NCBI GenBank assembly: GCA_947497265.1
Contig: CANMFP010000010.1
Coordinates: 57,378 to 121,377 of the forward strand
Reading direction: 5' to 3'
DNA from: an uncultured Isoptericola sp.
GTDB lineage: Bacteria; Actinomycetota; Actinomycetes; Actinomycetales; Cellulomonadaceae
DNA length: 64,000 nucleotides
This document shows, in pieces, positions 1 through 7,717 of the stretch (the first letter of the stretch is position 1; each line of letters begins with the position of its first letter). Position numbers and translations under genes: made by a program. The notes beneath the pieces are model-generated. The model made no database searches, had not been told where the DNA came from, and saw only the letters and a program-made list of their open reading frames with translations.

Positions 1-404
1 ACGTGGTCGCCGCCCTCGAGTGGACGCGCGACGCCGTCGCCGCCGGTCTCCGGTCGTCGATCGTCAACACCGCCTCGATCTCCGGCACCTCCACGAGCCC
101 CAACATCGCCTTCTACGGCGTCTCGAAGGCCGCGCTGATCAACCTCACGGGACAGCTCGCCCAGGAGCTCGCGCCCCGGTTGCGTGTCAACGCCGTCGCC
201 CCGGCCGTCGTCAAGACTCACCTGTCGCGTGCGCTGTACGAGGGGCGCGAGGACGACGTGGCGGCCGGCTACCCCCTGGGCCGCCTCGGTGTGCCCGACG
301 ACGTGGCCGGGCCGATCGCGTTCCTGCTCTCCGACGACGCGGCCTGGATCACCGGCCAGACACTCCGGATCGACGGTGGCGCGTCCATCGTGCCCGTCGG
401 GTGA
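1..404 (+). CDS. SDR family oxidoreductase, C-terminal part (start outside window)
   Basis: This is the C-terminal ~133 residues of a classical NAD(P)-dependent short-chain dehydrogenase; the open frame runs in from the window edge. The catalytic Ser region (NTASISG), the YxxxK pair (FYGVSKAALINL) and the typical C-terminal tail (WITGQTLRIDGGASI) are all visible, while the Rossmann N-terminus lies upstream. It ends 11 nt before the TetR gene and its stop codon overlaps that gene's AAGGA ribosome site, so the two are very probably co-transcribed. The substrate cannot be read from the sequence; the acyl-CoA and transporter neighbours suggest a hydroxyacyl or alcohol substrate (inference). Confidence 0.85.
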   Translation, partial: VVAALEWTRDAVAAGLRSSIVNTASISGTSTSPNIAFYGVSKAALINLTGQLAQELAPRLRVNAVAPAVVKTHLSRALYEGREDDVAAGYPLGRLGVPDDVAGPIAFLLSDDAAWITGQTLRIDGGASIVPVG

Positions 405-415
405 AGGATGGACCC

Positions 416-997
416 ATGAAGACCACCCACGTCGCCGACTCGGTCCTGCAGGCCGCCCTCGACCTCTTCGCCACCCAGGGCTATGCGACCACGAGCGTCC
501 AGCAGATCGTCGAGGCCGCCGGCGTCACCAAGGGCGCCATGTATCACTACTTCCAGTCCAAGGACGATCTCCTCTTCGCGATCTACGACCGCATGCTGTC
601 GTTGCAGAAGCGGCACCTCGAGGAGATCGTCGCGCGCGGTGGCGCCACGACGGACGTCCTGCGCACGGTGTGCGTCGACGTCGTCGAGACCTCCATCGAC
701 CTGCTGGCCGAGGGCACCGTGTTCTTCCGGAGCATGCACATGCTCAAGGACCCTCGGCGCAAGGACGTCATCCAGCGGCGGCGCGAGTACCACGACGAGT
801 TCGCCGCGCTCATCGCCCAGGGCCAGGCCGAGGGAGCCCTGCGGACCGACGTCCCGCGATCCGTGCTCATCGCCCACTTCTTCTCCGACGTGCACTACCT
901 GTCCTACTGGTACTCGCCGTCGGGTCCCGAGACCAAGACAGAGGTCGCGAACCAGCTGACCGACCTCTTCCTGCGCAGCATCACCGTGGAGAACTGA
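416..997 (+). CDS. TetR/AcrR family transcriptional regulator
   Basis: 193-residue TetR-type repressor. The N-terminal helix-turn-helix spans roughly residues 12-58 (ATTSVQQIVEAAGVTKGAMY, then HYFQSKDDLL), followed by an all-helical ligand-binding C-terminus. ATG 416 has AAGGA at 404-408. Its stop overlaps the next ATG (ATGA), so it is translated together with the quinone-oxidoreductase-like gene. It is one of two TetR genes in the catabolic block and is a candidate to bind the CATACCG...CGGTATG palindromes at 2856, 10034 and 17729. That link is inference, because its own promoter lies outside the window. Confidence 0.9.
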   Translation: MKTTHVADSVLQAALDLFATQGYATTSVQQIVEAAGVTKGAMYHYFQSKDDLLFAIYDRMLSLQKRHLEEIVARGGATTDVLRTVCVDVVETSIDLLAEGTVFFRSMHMLKDPRRKDVIQRRREYHDEFAALIAQGQAEGALRTDVPRSVLIAHFFSDVHYLSYWYSPSGPETKTEVANQLTDLFLRSITVEN

Positions 998-1995
998 TGA
1001 CCGAGACCATGCGCGCCTGGCGCGTCACCCGCAACGGCGAACCGACCGAGGTCATGAGCCTCGACGAGGTCGACCGCCCCGAGCCCGGGCCGGGGGAGGT
1101 GCTCGTCCGCACCCGTGCCGTGGCCGTGAACTTCCCCGACGTCCTGCTCGCCCGTGGTACCTACCAGGTGCGCCCGGAGCTGCCGTTCGTGCCGGGCATC
1201 GAGCTGTGCGGCGATGTCGTCGCGCTCGGCGAGGGGGTCGACCGCACCGGCCGCGTGGCCGTGGGCCAGCGCGTCGTGGGGTCGGCCATCGGGGTGCTGT
1301 CCGAGTTCGCGGTGCTGCCGGCGGAGTCGTGCCGGCTCGCCCCGGACTCGCTCGACGACGCCCAGGCCGCAGCACTCACCATCGCCTACCAGACCGCCTG
1401 GTTCGGGCTGCACCGCCGTGCGGGGCTGGCGTCCGGCGAGACGCTCCTCGTCCACGCCGCCGCGGGCGGCGTGGGCACCGCCGCCTGCCAGCTCGGCGCG
1501 GCGGCCGGTGCGACGGTGATCGGTGTCGTGGGCAGCGAGGCCAAGGCCGACGTCGCCCGCACGGCCGGGGCCGAGCACGTCCTGGTCCGCTCCGGTGATC
1601 TGGCAGCTCAGGTCAAGGAGCTGACCGGCGGCGCCGGCGCCGACGTGGTCTTCGACCCGGTCGGTGGCGCGTCGTTCGAGGCGTCGACCAAGTGCATCGC
1701 GTTCGAGGGCAGGATCGTCGTCGTCGGTTTCGCGAGCGGCGAGGTCGCCCCGGTCCGCGCGAACCACGCGCTGGTGAAGAACTACGGCGTGCTGGGGCTG
1801 CACTGGGCGCTCTACCAGCAGCGTGATCCCGCCCTCGTCGACGCGGCGCACGCGGAGCTGACCCGGCTGGCCGGCTCGGGCGCCGTGGTGCCCGTCGTGG
1901 CCGACGTCGTGCCGTTCGACCGTGCGCCTGACGCGGTCCGCCGCCTCGCCGAGGGCGCCACGACGGGGCGCCTGGTCGTCCGCGTGGCCGCCTGA
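997..1995 (+). CDS. MDR-family NADPH:quinone oxidoreductase-like protein
   Basis: 332-residue zinc-independent medium-chain dehydrogenase/reductase. It has an N-terminal GroES-like catalytic domain (VNFPDVLLARGTYQ, typical of the quinone oxidoreductase branch) and a central Rossmann domain with a nucleotide-binding glycine motif (HAAAGGVGTAACQLG). No zinc-ligand cysteine cluster is visible. The start is ATG 997, overlapping the TetR stop by one base. Members reduce quinones or enoyl compounds with NADPH, and some act on acyl-CoA thioesters. In this operon it may reduce a double bond during substrate degradation (inference). Confidence 0.88.
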   Translation: MTETMRAWRVTRNGEPTEVMSLDEVDRPEPGPGEVLVRTRAVAVNFPDVLLARGTYQVRPELPFVPGIELCGDVVALGEGVDRTGRVAVGQRVVGSAIGVLSEFAVLPAESCRLAPDSLDDAQAAALTIAYQTAWFGLHRRAGLASGETLLVHAAAGGVGTAACQLGAAAGATVIGVVGSEAKADVARTAGAEHVLVRSGDLAAQVKELTGGAGADVVFDPVGGASFEASTKCIAFEGRIVVVGFASGEVAPVRANHALVKNYGVLGLHWALYQQRDPALVDAAHAELTRLAGSGAVVPVVADVVPFDRAPDAVRRLAEGATTGRLVVRVAA

Positions 1996-2037
1996 CCCGG
2001 CTCGGCCCACCCAGATCCACTCGTGCGAAGGAGCACC

Positions 2038-2775
2038 GTGACCACTGACCTCACCGACCGCGTCGCGATCGTCACGGGCGGTGCCCGGGGGATCGGCGCC
2101 GCCTACGTCCGGGCGCTGCACGACGCCGGCGCTCGCGTCCTCGTCGCCGACCTGCTGGAGACGGAGGGGGCCGCGCTCGCGCACGAGCTGGGGGAGCGTG
2201 CCCGGTTCGCGGTCCTCGACGTGACCGACGAGGACGGCTGGACGCGTGTGGTCGACGACACGGTCGCGAGCTGGGGCGCCGTGGACGTGCTGATCAACAA
2301 CGCAGGGATCGCCAACGCCGGCCCGATCGAGCACTACCCACGCACGAAGTGGGACGCCGTCATCGCGGTGAACCTCACCGGGACCTATCTCGGCTGCCGA
2401 GCGGTCGTCCCGGCGATGAAGGCCGCGGGCCGCGGCTCGATCATCAACATCTCGTCCGTCGAGGGGATGCGCGGCAGCACCCACCTGCACGGCTACGTGG
2501 CCTCGAAGTTCGGGGTGCGGGGTCTGACGAAGTCGCTGGCCGTCGAGCTCGGCGCGGACGGGATCCGCGTCAACTCGGTGCACCCGGGCTTCATCGACAC
2601 GGAGATGACGGCGAAGATCGACCCGTCCGGGCTGCCGATCCCGCTGCGACGGGGCGGGCGTGCCGAGGACCTGACGGGCACGGTGCTCTACCTGGCCGGG
2701 GAGGCGTCCGCCTACGTGACCGGGGCGGAGATCGTGGTCGACGGCGGCATGATCAACGGCGTGGGCCACCTCTGA
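2038..2775 (+). CDS. SDR family oxidoreductase (3-oxoacyl-ACP reductase-like)
   Basis: 245-residue classical SDR: TGGARGIGAA cofactor loop near the N-terminus, NNAG motif, catalytic Ser (INISSVEG), YVASK pair and C-terminal VTGAEIVVDGGMI. GTG 2038 is chosen over an in-frame GTG at 2023 because AAGGAG lies at 2028-2033, downstream of the earlier codon. The Asp at the end of beta-2 (VLVADLLETEG) suggests NAD(H) preference (family knowledge). It is the last gene of the first operon and is followed by a hairpin at 2783-2806. Confidence 0.9.
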   Translation: MTTDLTDRVAIVTGGARGIGAAYVRALHDAGARVLVADLLETEGAALAHELGERARFAVLDVTDEDGWTRVVDDTVASWGAVDVLINNAGIANAGPIEHYPRTKWDAVIAVNLTGTYLGCRAVVPAMKAAGRGSIINISSVEGMRGSTHLHGYVASKFGVRGLTKSLAVELGADGIRVNSVHPGFIDTEMTAKIDPSGLPIPLRRGGRAEDLTGTVLYLAGEASAYVTGAEIVVDGGMINGVGHL

Positions 2776-2782
2776 CCTTCTG

Positions 2783-2806
2783 GTCTGCGCTCTGACCTGC
2801 GCAGAC
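2783..2806 (+). terminator. Probable intrinsic terminator after the first operon
   Basis: Arms GTCTGCGC (2783-2790) and GCGCAGAC (2799-2806) form a perfect 8-bp stem with an 8-nt loop, just after the SDR stop. No U-tract follows, which is common in high-GC actinomycetes. Confidence 0.5.
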
Positions 2807-2834
2807 GCTGTCCCTGAGCACCCACGTCACAGCC

Positions 2835-2860
2835 GTGCAACAACTGTCAGAATGACATAC
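2835..2860. promoter_or_regulatory. Putative QsdR-type TetR operator, copy 1 (importer promoter)
   Basis: Positions 2835-2855 match 11435-11455 at 19 of 21 bases (GTGCAACA-w-CTG-k-CAGAATGA). At 11435 the motif is part of a 26-bp inverted repeat in the divergent promoter of the second TetR gene. Here the left half (GTGCAACA) is intact and the right half is degenerate. It abuts and slightly overlaps the next operator, so the importer promoter appears to be read by two regulators. Confidence 0.6.
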
Positions 2861-2877
2861 CGTCCAGTCGGTTTATG
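2856..2877. promoter_or_regulatory. Putative TetR operator of the CATACCG type, copy 1 (degenerate)
   Basis: ACCG (2859-2862), a 6-nt spacer TCCAGT and CGGT (2869-2872) form the core inverted repeat within ATACCGTCCAGTCGGTTT. The two other copies, at 10034 and 17729, are perfect. This one sits 38 nt upstream of the ATPase start and would cover the -10 region of the importer promoter. Confidence 0.55.
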
Positions 2878-2914
2878 CGCTAGTGTGTGACGCACCCGAC
2901 ACGAAGAGGTGCCG

Positions 2915-3646
2915 ATGTCCAGCAACACTCCGCGACTCCAGGTCGACGGACTCACGGTCGCGTTCGGTGGTCTCACCGCGCTCGACGACGTCAGCTTCAC
3001 CGTGGGCGACACCGAGACAGTGGCGCTCATCGGTCCGAACGGCGCCGGCAAGACGACGGTGTTCAACGCCGTCTGCTCGCTGGTGAAGCCCCGCGCCGGA
3101 AACCTGCGCATCGACGGCCGGCCCGCGCCCACGGCCCCGACCGGGCTGGCCGCGCGCGGTGTCTCGCGCACCCTGCAGGGACTCGGCCTGTTCGCCGGGA
3201 TGACGGTCCTCGAGAACGTGCTCGTGCCGCTGGTCGGTCCTGAAAGGCCGTCCGTCTCGCCCGCCGAGGCGGCATCGGCGGTGCTTGAACGGCTCGGTCT
3301 GTCGGCGCAGGCGGGCACACCCGTCGACGCCTTGCCGTACCCGGAGCGCAAGCGTGTCGCGCTGGCGAGGGCGCTCGTCACGCGGCCGCGCCTGCTGCTC
3401 CTCGACGAACCCGCCGGCGGCCTGGGTGCCGAGGACATCGACGACCTCGCGGAGATCGTCCGCGGGCTCTCCTCGGACGGTTGCTCGGTGCTCCTGGTGG
3501 AGCACCACGTGGACTTCGTCATGGACGTCGCGGACCGCGTCGTCGTCCTCGACTTCGGGCGGGTGGTGGCCTGCGGGACACCCGACGAGGTGCGGTCCGA
3601 CCCGGCCGTCGAGGCCGCCTACCTGGGGCTGGAGGCTGCGGCATGA
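2915..3646 (+). CDS. livG: Branched-chain amino acid-type ABC transporter ATP-binding protein (LivG-like)
   Basis: 243-residue cytoplasmic ATPase of a HAAT-family importer. Walker A is GPNGAGKTT (residues 40-48), the signature is of LivG type (LPYPERKRVALARAL) and Walker B is LLLLDEP with D164/E165. ATG 2915 is preferred to GTG 2909 because an AAGAGG-like ribosome site lies at 2904-2909. It is the first gene of a five-gene operon whose cistrons overlap by 1-4 nt up to the binding protein. Its promoter carries two putative TetR operators. Real substrates of such importers range well beyond amino acids to short acids and amides, and the neighbouring acyl-CoA enzymes suggest a carboxylic acid here (inference). 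Confidence 0.92.
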   Translation: MSSNTPRLQVDGLTVAFGGLTALDDVSFTVGDTETVALIGPNGAGKTTVFNAVCSLVKPRAGNLRIDGRPAPTAPTGLAARGVSRTLQGLGLFAGMTVLENVLVPLVGPERPSVSPAEAASAVLERLGLSAQAGTPVDALPYPERKRVALARALVTRPRLLLLDEPAGGLGAEDIDDLAEIVRGLSSDGCSVLLVEHHVDFVMDVADRVVVLDFGRVVACGTPDEVRSDPAVEAAYLGLEAAA

Positions 3647-4398
3647 CCACCCCGACCGAGACCCCCGCGTCCACGACGACGCGCACGATGCTCGCGGTCG
3701 ACGGCCTCACGGTCGGCTACGCGGGCGCCCCGGTGATCGACGGCATGCGCCTCGAGGTCCCCCACGGCGCCGTCGTCGCGCTGCTGGGTGCGAACGGGGC
3801 CGGCAAGACGACGCTGCTGCGGACGATCTCCGGCCTCGTCCCGCCGCGCGCGGGACGGATCGAGCTGGACGGGCAGGATCTCTCGGCACTCAGCGTCGAG
3901 GACCGTGTCCGGCAAGGGCTGGCCCAGGTGCCCGAGGGCCGCAGCGTCGTCTCCGAGCTGACGGTCGAGGAGAACCTGCACCTCGGCGCGCTCTGGAAGA
4001 TCCCGGGCCGCGCGGCACGGCGCGACGCCGTGGCCGAGGTGTACGAGACCTTCGAGCCGCTCGCGCGCCGCCGGCGCAGCATGGGCCACCAGCTGTCCGG
4101 CGGCGAGCGGCAGATGCTCGCCCTCGCCCGGGCTCTCGTCGCCCGCCCGCGCGTGCTGCTCCTCGACGAACCGTCGCTCGGCCTCGCGCCGCGCGTCGTC
4201 GCCCAGCTGTTCTCGATCCTGCGGGACACCGCGGGACGCACCGGGCTGACCGTGCTGCTCGCCGAGCAGAACGTCACCAGCGCACTCTCGATCGCCGACC
4301 GCGGCGTCGTGCTCGGCCTGGGGGAGATCGTCGCCGACGCCCCGGCTGCCGAGATCGCCGCCGACCCTGCCCTCCGGCACGCCTACCTGGGGTTCTGA
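3643..4398 (+). CDS. livF: Branched-chain amino acid-type ABC transporter ATP-binding protein (LivF-like)
   Basis: 251-residue second ATPase. Walker A GANGAGKTT lies at residues 49-57, the signature is LSGGERQMLALARAL, Walker B is VLLLDEPSLGL, and a LivF-type QVPEGRSVVSELTVEENL segment is present. ATG 3643 overlaps the livG-like stop by 4 nt and has GGAGG upstream. The first ~15 residues are a Thr/Pro-rich extension ahead of the domain, so an internal ATG at 3688 is a possible alternative. It pairs with the preceding ATPase on the two permeases that follow. Confidence 0.92.
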   Translation: MTTPTETPASTTTRTMLAVDGLTVGYAGAPVIDGMRLEVPHGAVVALLGANGAGKTTLLRTISGLVPPRAGRIELDGQDLSALSVEDRVRQGLAQVPEGRSVVSELTVEENLHLGALWKIPGRAARRDAVAEVYETFEPLARRRRSMGHQLSGGERQMLALARALVARPRVLLLDEPSLGLAPRVVAQLFSILRDTAGRTGLTVLLAEQNVTSALSIADRGVVLGLGEIVADAPAAEIAADPALRHAYLGF

Positions 4399-5276
4399 TG
4401 GATCGTCTCGCCTTCCTCCTCGCCACGGGCCTCGCCCGCGGCCTCGTCATCGCGCTCTTCGCCCTGTCGCTGGTCATCATCTGGCGTGCGGCCCGCATCG
4501 TGAACTTCGCCCAGGCCGCCATGGCGATCGTCGCGGTCTACGTCGCCTTCGCCGTGACCCAGGCCACCGGGTCCTTCTGGCTCGGCTTGGCCGCAGCCCT
4601 CGTCACCGGCGCGCTCGTCGGCGCCGTCGTCGAACGCTGGCTCATCCGGCTCGTGCCCAGCGGCACGCCGCTGCCCGGCATGATCGTGGCGATCGGGCTG
4701 GTGATGATCCTCCAGTCCGCCATCAGCATCATCTTCGGCCCGAAGCACCGGCCCATGGCCGCGCCCTTCAGCGAGCAGCCGTTCACCGTCGGCGGCGTCG
4801 CCGTGCTCTCGCCCTACGACCTGTTCATCCTCCTCGTCGCGCTCGGCGTGGTCGCCGCCCTCGGCCTGCTCTTCAACGGCACCACGCTCGGGCTGCAGAT
4901 GCGAGCGTCGGCGATGGCGCCGGAGGTGTCCCGGCTGCTGGGGGTCCGGGTGCCGCGCATGATCACCCTGGGCTGGATGCTGTCGTCCGGCGTCGCGGCC
5001 CTCGCCGTGCTGCTCCTCGTCCCCACCGAGCTCGGGCTCAACGCCCACAGCGCGGACATCCTGTTCGTCCACGCCTTCACGGTGGCGGTGCTGGGCGGGC
5101 TCGACTCGCCGAGCGGCGCGCTCGTCGGCGGGATCGTCGTCGGGATCCTCATCAGCCTGGTCACCGGGTTCCTCGGCGCCGGGCTCGCGCCGATCGCGGT
5201 GCTCGTCCTGCTCACCGTCGTCCTCCTCGTCCGGCCGGGCGGCATCTTCGCAGCCAAGGAGGCGCGAACCGCATGA
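4398..5276 (+). CDS. livH: Branched-chain amino acid-type ABC transporter permease (LivH-like)
   Basis: 292-residue inner-membrane permease with about eight hydrophobic segments. The family-typical sequences WRAARIVNFAQAAMA near the N-terminus and VLGGLDSPSGALVGGI near the C-terminus are present. ATG 4398 shares one base with the livF-like stop (TGATG). It forms the membrane channel with the next permease. Confidence 0.9.
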   Translation: MDRLAFLLATGLARGLVIALFALSLVIIWRAARIVNFAQAAMAIVAVYVAFAVTQATGSFWLGLAAALVTGALVGAVVERWLIRLVPSGTPLPGMIVAIGLVMILQSAISIIFGPKHRPMAAPFSEQPFTVGGVAVLSPYDLFILLVALGVVAALGLLFNGTTLGLQMRASAMAPEVSRLLGVRVPRMITLGWMLSSGVAALAVLLLVPTELGLNAHSADILFVHAFTVAVLGGLDSPSGALVGGIVVGILISLVTGFLGAGLAPIAVLVLLTVVLLVRPGGIFAAKEARTA

Positions 5277-6352
5277 CCGCCATCATCAGCTCTCGGACCC
5301 GCGGGATCGTGCTGCGTGCACTCGCGCTCACCGTTCTCGCGCTGGCCGCGACGTTCCTGCTCGACTCGTACCGGAACTACCAGCTCGCCGTGGTCGCCGC
5401 CGTCTTCTGCGCGACGGCCGGGCTCACGCTGCTGGTGGGCCTCACCGGACAGCTCTCCCTCGGCCATGCCGTCCTGATGGCCTGCGGCGGCTACGGCTAC
5501 GCCCTGGCCGCGGGACTCGCCGCCGAGGCGGACCTCAGCGGGATCCTGCGCTTCGCTCTCGGGATCCTCGGAGCGGTGGTCGTCGCCGGAGGCGTCGGTG
5601 GGCTCCTCGGGCTCGCCGGAGCACGGCTGCGCGGTCCATACCTGGCAGGCCTGACGCTGGCGCTCGTCATCGCGTTGCCGGCCTTCGCCTCGCAGGTCCC
5701 CGGCCTGGGCGGCGACCAGGGCCGCAGCGTCCCCTTCGAACCCGTCCCGGACTGGCTCGCCCCGGTGCTGTTCAGCACCGAGCAGTGGCACGCGTGGATC
5801 GCCGTCCTCGTCGCGGCCGTCGCGGTCACCCCGCTGGCCGTCCTGCGGTCCGGGAAGGCCGGCCTGCGCATGCGGGCGGTCCACGGCGACGAGGTCGCCG
5901 CACGCCTGGCCGGCATCTCACCCGGCCGCGTCAAGACGAACGCCTTCGTCGCGGGTGCGCTCTCGGCCGGTCTCGGTGGTGCGGTGCTCGCGATCGCCAC
6001 TCAGACGGTCAGCCCGGGGGGCTACGACCTCGCCTTCTCGCTCCTGCTGCTCGTGGCCGTCGTCATCGGCGGGCTCGGCAGCATCGGGGGAGCCGCCGTG
6101 GGCGCCGTGCTCGTGGTCCTGCTGCCGTGGCTCATCGACACCCTCACCACGTCGGTGGGCCTGCCCGCCGACCTCGAGCAGCGGCTCTCCGGGAACCTCG
6201 TGGTCCTCGTCTTCGGAGCGTTGCTCGTCCTCGTCACCGTCGTCTGGCCCGGCGGGCTGTCTCATGCCTTCGCCGGACGCTTCGCATCCCTGTCCGCGCG
6301 GCTCCGCCGGCGGTCCGACCAGCACGTCCCGCAATCACTCACAGAGAGGTGA
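5273..6352 (+). CDS. livM: Branched-chain amino acid-type ABC transporter permease (LivM-like)
   Basis: 359-residue second permease with multiple hydrophobic helices, the TGQLSLGHAVLMACGGYGYA segment typical of LivM, a cytoplasmic ATPase-contact loop (MRAVHGDEVAARLAGI) and VIGGLGSIGGAAVGA. It overlaps the previous gene by 4 nt. The C-terminus is a short charged tail. The binding-protein gene starts 5 nt after its stop. Confidence 0.9.
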   Translation: MTAIISSRTRGIVLRALALTVLALAATFLLDSYRNYQLAVVAAVFCATAGLTLLVGLTGQLSLGHAVLMACGGYGYALAAGLAAEADLSGILRFALGILGAVVVAGGVGGLLGLAGARLRGPYLAGLTLALVIALPAFASQVPGLGGDQGRSVPFEPVPDWLAPVLFSTEQWHAWIAVLVAAVAVTPLAVLRSGKAGLRMRAVHGDEVAARLAGISPGRVKTNAFVAGALSAGLGGAVLAIATQTVSPGGYDLAFSLLLLVAVVIGGLGSIGGAAVGAVLVVLLPWLIDTLTTSVGLPADLEQRLSGNLVVLVFGALLVLVTVVWPGGLSHAFAGRFASLSARLRRRSDQHVPQSLTER

Positions 6353-6357
6353 CTCCC

Positions 6358-7638
6358 ATGCGGACCACTCACACCACACCGCGCAACCGCGCTCGTACCG
6401 TCGTCGCGGCCACCGGTGCCGTCGCCGTCGGCCTCACCCTGTCCGCCTGCGGCGGTGCCGACGAGGCGACACCCGGTGTCTCCGAGGACACCGTCACCGT
6501 CGGCACCCACCAGCCGCTGACCGGCCCGGCCGCCGCCGGGTACTCCTCGATCTCCGCCGCCACCAGCGCGTACTTCGACTACGTCAACGCCAACGGTGGT
6601 GTCCACGGCCGCTCCATCGAGTACATCGTCAAGGACGACGGCTACAACCCGGCGAACACGCAGACGGTGGTGCGCGAGCTCGTGCAGCAGGACGACGTCT
6701 TCGCCGTCCTCAACGGACTCGGGACCCCGACGCACTCGTCGGTGCTCGACTTCCTCAACCAGAACGAGGTCCCGGACCTGTTCGTGTCCTCCGGGTCGAC
6801 CGCGTGGAACGACCCGGAGGCCTACCCCTACACCTTCGGCTACAACGCGGACTACCTCGTCGAGGGCTCGGCGCTCGCCCAGTACGCCAGCGACGAGCAC
6901 CCCGACGAGAAGGTCTGCCTGCTGGGCCAGGACGACGACTACGGCGAGACGATGCTCGCCGGTGCGCAGATCGTCCTCGGCGACGACGGAGTGGCCGCGT
7001 ACGAGACGTACGAGACCTCCAACCAGGACGTCACCGCGCAGATCGGTGCCCTGCAGTCGGCCGGCTGCGAGGTCGTGATGCTCGCGACCGTGAACGGCTT
7101 CTCGGCCCTGGCGGTCGGCACCGCCGCGCAGATGGGGTTCATGCCCACCTGGATGGCCTCCTCGGCCGGGGGCGACTACCCGACGCTCGTCGAGTTCCTC
7201 GGTGAGGACGTCGCGCCCCAGCTCCTCCAGGGCTTCGTGTCCGTGAACTACCTGCCGTTCAGCCCGGACGGTGAGTGGGTGGAGCTCTTCCAGCAGATCA
7301 ACGACGAGTACAACGACGGAGCGTCGTTCGACGGCAACACGGTGTTCGGCATGGGCGTCGCGTACGCCTTCACCGAGGCGCTCGCCAAGGCCGGCGAGGA
7401 CCCGACGCGGGAGGCCCTGGTCGAGGTGCTCGAGTCCGGTGAGCTGGTCGGCAACGGGATCGTCCCGCTCGCGTACTCCGCCGAGAACCACGCCGGGTAC
7501 GACGCCGCGGGGATCACCATGGTCGACGGCGGCGTGCAGGACTTCGTCGGGACGACCTACCGCCTCGAGGGGGAGTCCGTGACGCCGATCGAGCCCGAGC
7601 AGATCGCGCTCGAGGACGACGGCATCCCGGTCGAGTGA
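6358..7638 (+). CDS. ABC transporter substrate-binding lipoprotein (leucine-binding-like)
   Basis: 426-residue extracellular binding protein anchored as a lipoprotein. The N-terminus is basic then hydrophobic and ends in a lipobox (LTLSACGG) with Cys31 as the lipidation site. The mature part shows the periplasmic binding type 1 fold of LivK/AmiC-like proteins (VTVGTHQPLTGPAA, then FDYVNANGGVHGR). ATG 6358 follows an AGAGAGGTGA ribosome site. It is the last gene of the importer operon and is closed by a long hairpin at 7665. The ligand cannot be told from sequence. Confidence 0.92.
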   Translation: MRTTHTTPRNRARTVVAATGAVAVGLTLSACGGADEATPGVSEDTVTVGTHQPLTGPAAAGYSSISAATSAYFDYVNANGGVHGRSIEYIVKDDGYNPANTQTVVRELVQQDDVFAVLNGLGTPTHSSVLDFLNQNEVPDLFVSSGSTAWNDPEAYPYTFGYNADYLVEGSALAQYASDEHPDEKVCLLGQDDDYGETMLAGAQIVLGDDGVAAYETYETSNQDVTAQIGALQSAGCEVVMLATVNGFSALAVGTAAQMGFMPTWMASSAGGDYPTLVEFLGEDVAPQLLQGFVSVNYLPFSPDGEWVELFQQINDEYNDGASFDGNTVFGMGVAYAFTEALAKAGEDPTREALVEVLESGELVGNGIVPLAYSAENHAGYDAAGITMVDGGVQDFVGTTYRLEGESVTPIEPEQIALEDDGIPVE

Positions 7639-7664
7639 CCTGACGCGGCCTCTCCGGGCAGCGC

Positions 7665-7702
7665 ACGACGGCCCGCCTCCCTCGAGGGAGGCGGGCCGTC
7701 GT
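7665..7702. terminator. Bidirectional intrinsic terminator (38-nt perfect palindrome)
   Basis: The arms ACGACGGCCCGCCTCCCT and AGGGAGGCGGGCCGTCGT are exact reverse complements separated by two bases. The hairpin lies between two convergent operons: the importer ends at 7638 and the acyl-CoA dehydrogenase ends at 7718 on the other strand. It can serve both. Confidence 0.85.
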
Positions 7703-7717
7703 CGTGGTGCGAGCGGG

